A stretch of DNA of 10,873 nucleotides from JBBRSC01 sp038245795 (lineage in GTDB: Bacteria; Actinomycetota; Acidimicrobiia; Acidimicrobiales; Microtrichaceae). The stretch spans positions 1 through 10,873 of the forward strand of contig JBBRSC010000099.1 in NCBI GenBank assembly GCA_038245795.1, written 5' to 3'. How positions within the stretch are numbered: position 1 is the first letter of the stretch; every line of letters begins with the position of its first letter. Below, piece after piece: positions 1 through 6,064 of the stretch. The position numbers were made by a program, and so were the translations under genes. The notes beneath the pieces are model-generated. The model was not told where the DNA came from and made no database searches. It worked only from the letters and a program-made list of their open reading frames with translations.

Positions 1-567
1 ATGGCGCAACGCGAGATCGGGTTGTCGTCGGGTGAGGTTCCCGCGACCCGCGGCTACCCACCGTCGGTGTTCGCCATGATGCCGCGACTCCTCGAACGTG
101 CCGGCGCGGATGAGCGGGGCAGCATCACCGGGATCTATACCGTGCTCGTCGAGGGCGACGACATGAACGACCCGATCGGAGACACCGCCCGGTCCATCCT
201 CGACGGACACGTCACCCTGTCGCGGGAGCTCGCCACCGCCGGCCACTTCCCGACCGTGGACGTACTCGAGAGCGTGTCCCGTGTGGCTCGCGCCGTGACG
301 ACGCCGGAGCAACAGCAGATCGCCACCCGGGTCCGTGAACTGCTGGCGGCGTATCGATCCAGTAAGGATCTCATCGAGATCGGCGCCTACCGACCGGGTT
401 CCAATCCGCTCGTTGATCAGGCCATCGTGCTCAAGGGCGCGCTCGACGACTGCTTCTGCCAGGCGGTCGAGGAGCCGTCGCTCGAGGGCGACGACTGGGC
501 GCGTCTCGCGGCCGCGTTGGACATCTCGACACGACCCCTGCCCGACCTGATTCCGGTGGCTGGCTGA
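1..567 (+). CDS. fliI: FliI, flagellar export ATPase (3' part only; 5' end outside window)
   Basis: This is the C-terminal 188 residues of the ATPase that energises the flagellar type III export apparatus at the cytoplasmic face of the basal body. The opening residues AMAQREIG-like (here MAQREIGL), then PATRGYPPSVFA, LPRLLERAG-like (here MPRLLERAG), VLVEGDDMNDPI and RSILDGHVTLSREL are signature stretches of the FliI/F1-beta-like family, lying after the Walker A and B motifs, which must be upstream of the window. The ATG at base 1 is therefore an internal methionine codon and not the start; full-length family members are about 430-450 residues. The rest is the C-terminal helical domain, ending at a TGA one base before fliJ, so the two genes are almost certainly co-transcribed and translationally coupled. 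Family assignment is secure; the completeness of the N-terminal part cannot be judged here. Confidence 0.97.
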   Translation: MAQREIGLSSGEVPATRGYPPSVFAMMPRLLERAGADERGSITGIYTVLVEGDDMNDPIGDTARSILDGHVTLSRELATAGHFPTVDVLESVSRVARAVTTPEQQQIATRVRELLAAYRSSKDLIEIGAYRPGSNPLVDQAIVLKGALDDCFCQAVEEPSLEGDDWARLAAALDISTRPLPDLIPVAG

Positions 568-568
568 T

Positions 569-1003
569 ATGAAGAAGTACCGCTTCGGATTGAATTCAGT
601 CCTCAAATTCCGCCGCATGGAGGAAGAGCAGGCGCGTGCGTTCCTGACGGACTCCCAGAGCGAGGTCGACCGCGCCGCCGCCGAGCTGGATTCGCGTCTC
701 GCTGCCATCGGCGCCGCTCGCCCCGAACCGGCTCGCCATCGCGGTCCTGAGTTCCAGGGCGAACGCGAACAACTGCATCGTCATGCCGTCGCCGTGACGG
801 CCGCGCGTTCCGCCGAAGCGAACGCGCTCGCCATGCTGCGGACGGCACGCGAGGAGTGGGAGATCGCGGCGCAGAAGGTTCGGGCCCTCGAACGACTCGA
901 CGAACGTCATCACGCCACCTGGACGTTGGACGCGACGCACCAGGCCCAGATCGCCACCGATGAGATCGCGCAGACCCACTATCGACGGAGCCTTGACCGA
1001 TGA
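569..1003 (+). CDS. fliJ: FliJ, flagellar export chaperone / ATPase stalk protein
   Basis: A 144-residue, charged, almost wholly alpha-helical protein. It opens with KKYRFGLNSVLKFRRMEEEQA, which matches the usual FliJ beginning (aromatic-x-F-x-L-x-x-V-L-x-x-R, then E/Q-rich coiled coil). Two long helices rich in Ala, Glu, Arg and Gln fill residues of about 10-60 and 65-140, as expected for the antiparallel coiled coil that sits in the FliI hexamer like the gamma subunit of F1-ATPase and recycles export chaperones. Length is typical for the family (about 140-150). The position directly after fliI, with a single base between them, supports the call because sequence conservation in FliJ is always low. 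Its stop overlaps the start of the next gene as ATGA at 1000-1003. Confidence 0.9.
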   Translation: MKKYRFGLNSVLKFRRMEEEQARAFLTDSQSEVDRAAAELDSRLAAIGAARPEPARHRGPEFQGEREQLHRHAVAVTAARSAEANALAMLRTAREEWEIAAQKVRALERLDERHHATWTLDATHQAQIATDEIAQTHYRRSLDR

Positions 1004-2100
1004 GTCTCGCTCCGCCCATTCCCGCTGCCCTGACGCGTATCGCAAGTATCGAGGCGCGTTTCGAACCGAGCGCCACACCCTCTTCGACCTCGTCGTCGGC
1101 GCAGCTCGGCGGCACTGACTTCTCGTCCATGCTCGAATCGCTGTCCCTGGGCGGAGGCACTTCCTCCGACGGCGTCTGGTCCGGCGGTGTGGCCGGGCTG
1201 CTGGGCGACCGTTCGAGTTCAGCCACGTCGGGTAGCGGTGTCACAGGTGCGGACGTTTTGACCGCCGGATCGAAGTACCTCGGCGTCCCCTACAAGTGGG
1301 GTGGGACCGATCCCGCTCAGGGTCTCGATTGCTCGGGGTTCACCCAACGGGCCTTCCGCGACGTGGGCATTGAATTGCCGCGGGTCAGCCGTGACCAAGC
1401 CCGCATGGGAACCGAGGTACCGAGCCTTGCCGAGGCGAAACCCGGCGACCTGATCGCGTTCGGAACTCCCACGGTCGATCACATTGCCATCTATGCCGGG
1501 AACGGCCGCATCATGCAGGCCCCCCATACGGGTGATGTGGTCAAGATCTCTCCCATTCTCCGCCAGGACATCGCAACAATCCGTCGCGTACTTCCGGATG
1601 CCGGCTCGAGCGGCATGTCCGACGCGCTCGGGGGATTCACCTCCGGGTTGGGACCGACGTCGTCGAGCGGTTCGGCGTCTGTGAAGGGCGCTGCATCGTT
1701 CAGCGGCACCCTCGGCGCCAACGTGCCGTATCGAGACCTGTTCGTGAGTGCTGGCGCCAAGTACGGACTCAGCCCGAGCCTGCTCGCCGCGGTCGCCAAG
1801 ACCGAATCGGGATTCAATCCCAATGCCACGAGCGGCGCTGGGGCGAAGGGTCTGATGCAGTTCATGCCCGCCACTGCGGCTGGCATGGGGATCGACCCGC
1901 TCGATCCCGCACAGGCCATCGACGGCGCCGGTCGATACCTGTCAGCTCAGCTGGCCCGGTTCGGCAGCATCGATCTTGCTCTGGCGGCCTACAACGCCGG
2001 CCCGAGAGCCGTCGAACGCGCCGGAGGCATCCCACCCTTCGTGGAAACCCAGAACTACGTCCGAAAGGTCAACAACGCCATGTCCCAGGTGTCCTCGTGA
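1000..2100 (+). CDS. NlpC/P60 endopeptidase - lytic transglycosylase fusion, flagellar peptidoglycan hydrolase
   Basis: A 366-residue protein predicted to cut peptidoglycan in two ways. Residues of about 85-200 are an NlpC/P60 domain: YKWGG, then catalytic Cys111 in DCSGF, His161 in VDHIAIY, and Gln173 twelve residues later, where the third polar residue of the family normally sits (His176 is nearby). Residues of about 240-360 are a goose-lysozyme-like SLT domain: catalytic Glu269 in AKTESGFNP, GLMQFMPATA from residue 284, and AYNAGP at 330-335. A Ser/Gly/Thr-rich linker (about 205-235) separates them, and a similar disordered region forms residues 15-80. I see no Sec signal peptide or membrane segment, so export through the flagellar apparatus, as for FlgJ, is an inference. 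It starts in a 4-base ATGA overlap with fliJ and ends in a 4-base GTGA overlap with fliK. It probably opens the wall for the rod, or matures the wall around it. No recognised gene symbol is safe here. Confidence 0.93.
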   Translation: MSLAPPIPAALTRIASIEARFEPSATPSSTSSSAQLGGTDFSSMLESLSLGGGTSSDGVWSGGVAGLLGDRSSSATSGSGVTGADVLTAGSKYLGVPYKWGGTDPAQGLDCSGFTQRAFRDVGIELPRVSRDQARMGTEVPSLAEAKPGDLIAFGTPTVDHIAIYAGNGRIMQAPHTGDVVKISPILRQDIATIRRVLPDAGSSGMSDALGGFTSGLGPTSSSGSASVKGAASFSGTLGANVPYRDLFVSAGAKYGLSPSLLAAVAKTESGFNPNATSGAGAKGLMQFMPATAAGMGIDPLDPAQAIDGAGRYLSAQLARFGSIDLALAAYNAGPRAVERAGGIPPFVETQNYVRKVNNAMSQVSS

Positions 2101-3596
2101 TCAGGCCCATGCTCTCGGGAGCCGAGCTGGTCGATTCGTCGGCCCACAAAGTGAGCCGATCCGGTTCTCGCTCGGGCAGCTCACCGTCCGATGCGTTCGG
2201 GTCGTTTCTGGCAGTGGCAGACGGCGCGCTGTCCGACAGATCGCAAGCGGACCAGTCACCTCGTGAGCGGCCCTCGACACGAGGGGTTCATGGCGAACGA
2301 GCTGCCGCCCCCGACAAAGCTGATGCCGCAGACACGACGGTTGCAGCACACAGGGCCTCCGCCGACAAGGTGGCCGCGAAGAAGCCGTCGGTCGAGCGAA
2401 AGCTCGCTGGCGACAAGCGGACTGCGGTCGAGCAGCCGCCGGCTGACACGTCGACCACGAGGACACCGACGGCGGACCAGACGCCCGCCCGCAAGGTGTC
2501 CGAAGACGCCCGCGAGGACGACACGCCAACCCCGGTCATGAGCGATGGGCCCGCAGCTCTGGTCGCCAGCACCGCGCCGCCCGTCGTTGCGAGCGCCCCT
2601 GGCGTCCCAACTCCTGCCATCGCCGATGCGAAGTTGGACCAGTCGATCAACGGAGCAACGACCGTTGCGGGATCCGCAGCATCCGACCTTTCCGTATCAG
2701 CGGGTTCAGCCCCGATCGATCCCAGCACTGCGGATTCGGGCGCGTCGATCGCGGCATCCATGCCAGCCGGTCAGATCGAGCCTGAATCGGGGACCGCCAC
2801 GGTCGGAGTGCTGTCGCCGCCAACAGCTTCGGTTCCACAGGTTCCGGTCGGTCCATCCGGTTCACCGCTCGGCGGCTCGCCCTCGACGAGCCCATCAGCG
2901 GGGGTCACCGAGACAACCTCGCTCGATGAGCTGCTCGGGACATCGCTCCAACCGAGCGGACCCGATGACCCCTCCTCGGGACCCTCGAACGCTGCGGGCA
3001 CCCCGGTCGGGACCCTTCCGTCGAACGCAACACCGACCACCACACCGAGCTCGCCGACGTCTCCTGCCAGCACGGCGCCCCCGCTCGCGCTGCCGATCAA
3101 CCGGACCGGGGCACCCGTTCCGGTGACTCCGAGCGGTCCGGTGATTGCACCTCCCGATGTCGATCCCAACGTCGCTCGTCTCGGTGGCGCAGTGCGAATG
3201 ATCCGCCGAGGCGAGGGCGGCTCGGTGTCGATCGGGCTCACCCCTGGCGACCTCGGCCGAGTCCGCGTCGAGCTACGGACACGCGGCGACGGATCCGTAT
3301 CGGTTCACCTCACAGCTGAACGGGCCGTCGGTGCCGAGTCGCTGCGCACTGCTACCTCAGCGCTCCGCACCGAGTTGGAATCCGATGGACTTCGACTCGA
3401 TCAGGTGTCGGTCTCTCTGGGTGATGCTGGCCAGTCCGGCCATTCTGCGAGAGATGCACGAACCGATGACGAGATGGCGCCGCCACGACCCATGGTGGGC
3501 GGCACGTCACCCCTTTCCACCGCCTCGCATCGTGCCGCTCCCCGCCAACGCGCGGTGGTGCCCGCCGGTACCGACCGACTCGATCTCGACCTCTAA
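2097..3596 (+). CDS. fliK: FliK, flagellar hook-length control protein
   Basis: A 499-residue protein with GTG start in the stop codon of the upstream hydrolase (GTGA, 2097-2100); an ATG four codons in (2109) is the alternative. FliK is secreted during hook building, measures hook length, and switches the export gate from hook to filament substrates. The long middle part (about residues 60-350) is low-complexity and rich in Ala, Pro, Ser, Thr, Asp and Val, which fits the extended ruler. The C-terminal switch domain (about residues 355-445) shows the family pattern: SIGLTPGDLGRVRVELRTR, SVSVHLTAERAVGAESLR, then LRTELESDGLRLDQVSVSL. This matches the 'L-x-P-x-x-L-G-x-V-x-V' and 'L-x-x-x-G-L-x-x-x-x-V' signatures of the Flg_hook domain. 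A polar tail of about 50 residues follows. The position just before flgD and flgE is the usual one. Length is near the longer end for the family. Confidence 0.93.
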   Translation: MIRPMLSGAELVDSSAHKVSRSGSRSGSSPSDAFGSFLAVADGALSDRSQADQSPRERPSTRGVHGERAAAPDKADAADTTVAAHRASADKVAAKKPSVERKLAGDKRTAVEQPPADTSTTRTPTADQTPARKVSEDAREDDTPTPVMSDGPAALVASTAPPVVASAPGVPTPAIADAKLDQSINGATTVAGSAASDLSVSAGSAPIDPSTADSGASIAASMPAGQIEPESGTATVGVLSPPTASVPQVPVGPSGSPLGGSPSTSPSAGVTETTSLDELLGTSLQPSGPDDPSSGPSNAAGTPVGTLPSNATPTTTPSSPTSPASTAPPLALPINRTGAPVPVTPSGPVIAPPDVDPNVARLGGAVRMIRRGEGGSVSIGLTPGDLGRVRVELRTRGDGSVSVHLTAERAVGAESLRTATSALRTELESDGLRLDQVSVSLGDAGQSGHSARDARTDDEMAPPRPMVGGTSPLSTASHRAAPRQRAVVPAGTDRLDLDL

Positions 3597-3608
3597 AGGA
3601 TCTGCCCG

Positions 3609-4022
3609 ATGCCCGATGCCATCAACTCATTCGCTGCCAAGTCGGCGACCACTACGCCAGTGCCTACCGCAGCCCCTGACAGTCTGGGCAAGGACACGTT
3701 CCTCAAGCTCCTGGTCGCACAGCTGAAATATCAGGATCCGCTCAAACCGTCAGATCCGCAGCAGTTCCTGTCGCAATCCGCTCAATTCAGCACGGTAGAA
3801 AAGCTCGAGGAGATCACCAAGGCGATCACCGCAAGCTCCCGCACCGCCACCCTGACGTCGGCCGCAGGGCTGCTCGGTCGCACCGTGTCCTTCGCCAAGC
3901 CGGACGGCACGACGGCAACCGGAGTGGTGACGAGCGCACAACCGACCGCTGACGGCGTGAAGCTCAATGTCGGCTCGCTCGAGACCACGCTCGATCAGGT
4001 GACGGACATCCGGCTCACCTGA
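3609..4022 (+). CDS. flgD: FlgD, hook assembly scaffold (short form)
   Basis: A 137-residue hook-cap protein needed for FlgE subunits to polymerise at the tip of the growing hook. The conserved N-terminal FlgD signature is clear at about residues 27-70: DTFLKLLVAQLKYQDPLKP, then FLSQSAQFSTVEKLEEI. After a Ser/Thr-rich stretch, residues of about 85-137 (LLGRTVSFAKPDGT through VKLNVGSLETTLDQVTDIRL) look like the beta-rich Tudor-like domain. The inserted fibronectin-type-III-like domain of enterobacterial FlgD (about 230 residues) is missing, so this is the compact type seen in Bacillus. A ribosome binding site AAAGGA (3595-3600), partly inside the fliK stop codon, lies 8 bases before the ATG. 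There are only 12 bases between fliK and flgD, so they share a transcript. Confidence 0.95.
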   Translation: MPDAINSFAAKSATTTPVPTAAPDSLGKDTFLKLLVAQLKYQDPLKPSDPQQFLSQSAQFSTVEKLEEITKAITASSRTATLTSAAGLLGRTVSFAKPDGTTATGVVTSAQPTADGVKLNVGSLETTLDQVTDIRLT

Positions 4023-4042
4023 TCAACCGTCGCCAGCCTTTT

Positions 4043-4075
4043 CAGCACACCCACTATCAGCACACCCACTATCAG
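4043..4075 (+). repeat. 15-base tandem repeat in the flgD-flgE spacer
   Basis: The unit CAGCACACCCACTAT occurs twice head to tail (4043-4057 and 4058-4072), followed by the first bases of a third copy (CAGCA). The surrounding 130-base spacer (4023-4152) is C/A-rich, with a further CAACACACAC stretch, and shows no convincing open reading frame. I see no good -35/-10 pair and no strong hairpin. The repeat might be a recent slippage product or might keep the leader of flgE unstructured. Confidence 0.75.
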
Positions 4076-4138
4076 CAACACACACGCAGAACCCCCCACG
4101 ACCCCAGGACTCACCCCGACACGGACGTCGATCACTCT

Positions 4139-4145
4139 CAGGAGA
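4139..4145 (+). promoter_or_regulatory. Strong ribosome binding site of flgE
   Basis: CAGGAGA lies 7 bases before the flgE ATG at 4153. It is one of the best Shine-Dalgarno matches in the window, in a gene whose product is needed in more than a hundred copies per hook. It also fixes the start, since the hook protein N-terminus begins exactly there. Confidence 0.8.
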
Positions 4146-4152
4146 ATCAACA

Positions 4153-5421
4153 ATGCTTCGTTCCATGTTTGCCGCCATCTCGGGGCTCCGGAACCACCAG
4201 ACCATGATGGACGTTGTCGGTAACAACATCGCCAACATCAACACGACCGGTTTCAAGGGCTCGAACACCGTGTTCAGCGAGGTCCTCAGCCAGACCATCC
4301 GGGGTGCCGGTGCCGCCAGTTCCTCCGGCGGTGGCTCCAACCCGACCCAGATCGGTCTTGGTTCACGGATCTCAGCGGTCACGTCGAGCTTCAGCCAGGG
4401 CGCCCTTCAGCGCACCAACCGCTCCACCGATTTCGCTATTCAGGGCGACGGATTCTTCAGCATCGACCAGGGCGGTGAGCGTCTCTATACCCGTGCCGGC
4501 TCCTTCTCAGTGGATGCGCTCGGGCGACTGGTCACCCAGGATGGCGGCCTGGTGCAGGGCTGGCCCGCGACCGGCAGTGCCGTTGCGACCACCGGCCCGG
4601 TCGGCCCGATCGTCGTTCCGGTCGGCGATCTCATCCCGCCGGTCCGTACCGCCAAGATCAACCTCGGCGGCAACCTCCCGTCCGACGCGGCCATCGGCAC
4701 CACCGTGGTGTCGGCCGCCGACGTCTTCGACGGCCAGGGTGCGGCCTCGAACCTGCGTTTCGAGTTCACCAAGACTGGAACCGATGCGTGGAGTGTGGTC
4801 TCGCGCTACGTCAACAGCGCTGGCGCGCTGATCCCCACGCCGCCCGCCGCCGGTTCGGCCGTCACCGGGGGAGCGCTCACGTTCAACGGTTCCGGCCAGC
4901 TCACGAGCACGTCGACGCTGACAGTTCCCGCTGGCACGCTCCCCGGCTTCCCCACCCAGGGAATCAGCATCAATCTGGGGACGCCGAGCGAGCCCAATCA
5001 CCTGAGCCAGTACGGGAAGCTGACCTCGATCGCGGTGCTCGATCAGGACGGCCAGTCGGCAGGATCGCTCCAGGGGTTCAGCGTGAGCCAGGACGGACTC
5101 CTGGAGGGCTCGTATACGAACGGGCGGACCCGACCGATCGGCCAGATCGCCATCACCAACTTCGCCAACCCCGAGGGCATGGAGAAGGCCGGTGGCTCGA
5201 CCAACTACCGAGCGACAGTGAACTCCGGACTTCCACAGACCGGTGTCGCGGGTTCCGGCGGACGCGGGTTCATCGCGGGTGGGGCGCTCGAGATGTCGAA
5301 CGTGGACCTGGCCCAGGAATTCACGAACCTGATCATTGCCCAGCGTGGCTTCCAAGCGAACTCCCGGGTGATCACGACCTCCGATGAGATGCTCCAGGAA
5401 GTCGTCAATCTGAAGCGCTGA
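4153..5421 (+). CDS. flgE: FlgE, flagellar hook protein
   Basis: A 422-residue structural protein that forms the flexible hook joining the rod to the filament. The N-terminal D0 helix and rod/hook signature are clear: MFAAISGLRNHQTMMDVVGN, then NIANINTTGFKGSNTVFSEV. Next comes DFAIQGDGFFSI with LYTRAGSF, the conserved D1 core of flagellar hook-basal body proteins. The middle (about residues 150-330) is variable and Gly/Ser/Thr-rich and carries the outer D2 domain. The C-terminal part has LEMSNVDLAQEFTNLIIAQRGFQANSRVITTSDEMLQEVVNLKR-like features: the stretch SNVDLAQEFTNLIIAQRGFQ and the final DEMLQEVVNL are the C-terminal hook/basal-body signature. The length suits FlgE rather than the shorter rod proteins FlgF or FlgG, and the position after fliK-flgD agrees. 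It is followed by a terminator-like hairpin, so flgE is probably the last gene of its transcript. Confidence 0.96.
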   Translation: MLRSMFAAISGLRNHQTMMDVVGNNIANINTTGFKGSNTVFSEVLSQTIRGAGAASSSGGGSNPTQIGLGSRISAVTSSFSQGALQRTNRSTDFAIQGDGFFSIDQGGERLYTRAGSFSVDALGRLVTQDGGLVQGWPATGSAVATTGPVGPIVVPVGDLIPPVRTAKINLGGNLPSDAAIGTTVVSAADVFDGQGAASNLRFEFTKTGTDAWSVVSRYVNSAGALIPTPPAAGSAVTGGALTFNGSGQLTSTSTLTVPAGTLPGFPTQGISINLGTPSEPNHLSQYGKLTSIAVLDQDGQSAGSLQGFSVSQDGLLEGSYTNGRTRPIGQIAITNFANPEGMEKAGGSTNYRATVNSGLPQTGVAGSGGRGFIAGGALEMSNVDLAQEFTNLIIAQRGFQANSRVITTSDEMLQEVVNLKR

Positions 5422-5467
5422 TCTGAGGGCTTCGAGCCACTCTCCTGACATCGTGCTGATGGATGCA

Positions 5468-5501
5468 ACCGCCGCACGCGACCTCGGTCGCGTGCGGCGG
5501 T
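5468..5501. terminator. Long GC-rich hairpin downstream of flgE, terminator-like
   Basis: A perfect inverted repeat 46 bases after the flgE stop: the left arm ACCGCCGCACGCGAC pairs with GTCGCGTGCGGCGGT, giving a 15-base-pair stem with a CTCG tetraloop (5483-5486). No run of T follows on the + strand (the next bases are CCGCGTTCG), so it is not a classic Rho-independent terminator. Actinobacterial terminators often lack the U-tract, which is why the call remains likely. On the transcript it would also block 3' exonuclease decay of flgE mRNA. Confidence 0.7.
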
Positions 5502-5535
5502 CCGCGTTCGTCAGAAAAACCCGTCGACCTGCTGG

Positions 5536-5588
5536 GCCGTACGAACCATTTTGGCCGACGAACCCTCAGATATATGAGCCGTCGAACC
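5536..5588 (+). repeat. Three near-identical GCCG..CGAACC motifs upstream of flbD
   Basis: Direct copies GCCGTACGAACC (5536-5547), GCCGACGAACC (5554-5564) and GCCGTCGAACC (5578-5588). A weaker relative, CCGTCGACC, sits at 5521-5529. The CGAACC cores start at 5542, 5559 and 5583. They lie in the only long spacer of the window and flank its AT-rich patch, which suggests binding sites for a regulator. The start of each (GCCG[AT]CGA) also resembles the -10 element GCCGATAA of FliA/WhiG-type sigma factors, but no convincing TAAA-type -35 is seen at 15-16 bases. Function is not known. Confidence 0.5.
5548..5576 (+). promoter_or_regulatory. Possible promoter for the flbD-motA-motB operon
   Basis: ATTTTG (5548-5553) and TATATG (5571-5576) are separated by 17 bases and form the only AT-rich patch in a spacer of otherwise very GC-rich DNA. 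The -35 match to TTGACA is poor and the -10 match to TATAAT is moderate. A promoter is expected here because a terminator-like hairpin lies upstream and a new gene set begins downstream. Transcription would begin near 5583, giving a leader of about 100 bases. Confidence 0.3.
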
Positions 5589-5601
5589 GATCACCTGGTG
5601 T

Positions 5602-5665
5602 CAGCACGGATGCTGGTAGGGCGGAGACCGATCTTCGCCCTGGGGAACCGCCGGGTCACCTCGGC
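5602..5665 (+). promoter_or_regulatory. Predicted structured 5' leader of flbD with three stem-loops
   Basis: Three consecutive hairpins can be drawn by hand. The first is CAGC/GCTG at 5602-5615 with a 6-base loop. The second and strongest, 5617-5642, pairs GGGCGGAGA (5619-5627) with TCTTCGCCC (5632-5640) around the loop CCGA, with one G-U pair, and can be extended by two outer pairs. The third is GCCGGG/CTCGGC at 5650-5665 around TCAC. The last stem ends 12 bases before the first possible ATG of flbD (5678). I do not recognise a known riboswitch class; the conserved cores of the c-di-GMP riboswitches are not visible. Confidence 0.35.
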
Positions 5666-5686
5666 CGGACCAACGGAATGGACGCC

Positions 5687-6061
5687 ATGATCCTGATGCG
5701 ACGATTGAACGGAACTGAGCTCGGCGTGAACGCCGACCTCATCGAACGGGTCGAATCGACACCCGATACGGTCCTCACCCTGATCGACGGCACGAAGTAC
5801 ATCGTGGCCGAGCCCGCCGAAGAGGTCATCGCCCTCATCGTCGACTTCCGGGCGCGGATCCTTGCCGCCGCAGAGGGATTCAGCGGGGCGGGGGAGTACC
5901 CAGCGGGCCGCACCATCCCGTTGCGTCTGGTGGACAACGACGTCGCCACTCCCGTCCCGACCGTCGAGTCGATCGGCAGCGCCAATCATCGCGACGGTCC
6001 TCACAGTGACGCGGCATCGTCTGATGCCGTCTCCTCCGACGCTGATTCCGTGAGGAACTGA
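5687..6061 (+). CDS. flbD: FlbD-family flagellar protein
   Basis: A 124-residue protein whose first 60 residues match the small FlbD family (about 60-75 residues) that lies next to motA in many Gram-positive flagellar clusters: MILMRRLNGTELGVNADLIE, then VESTPDTVLTLIDGTKYIV and AEEVIALIVDFRARIL. The role of this family is poorly defined. It is distinct from the Caulobacter sigma-54 activator of the same name. The start at 5687 is chosen because family members begin M-I-x-x-x-R-L-N-G; GGA lies 9 bases upstream. ATG 5678 (three codons earlier) is nearly as good. The reading frame stays open upstream to 5453, but this would run through the terminator-like hairpin and has no family similarity. 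After about residue 63 comes an unusual polar tail ending in a Ser/Asp/Ala-rich run. The stop is 3 bases before motA, whose ribosome binding site lies inside flbD. Confidence 0.88.
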   Translation: MILMRRLNGTELGVNADLIERVESTPDTVLTLIDGTKYIVAEPAEEVIALIVDFRARILAAAEGFSGAGEYPAGRTIPLRLVDNDVATPVPTVESIGSANHRDGPHSDAASSDAVSSDADSVRN

Positions 6062-6064
6062 TCC

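Noticed and set aside
1..3. ATG at the first base as a gene start
   Set aside because: It lies in the FliI signature AMAQREIG, which is internal in all family members; the gene is cut by the window edge.
4507..5451. 314-codon - strand reading frame opposite flgE
   Set aside because: Shadow frame of flgE with no domain signature, and flgE is secure.
5554..5561. GCCGACGA as a FliA/sigma-28 promoter -10 element
   Set aside because: It matches GCCGATAA at six of eight positions, but no TAAA-like -35 lies 15-16 bases upstream, so I report it only as part of the repeat.
5453..5686. Upstream extension of flbD to ATG 5453
   Set aside because: It would translate through the terminator-like hairpin and the spacer, and has no similarity to FlbD, whose family start is at MIxxxRLNG (5687).
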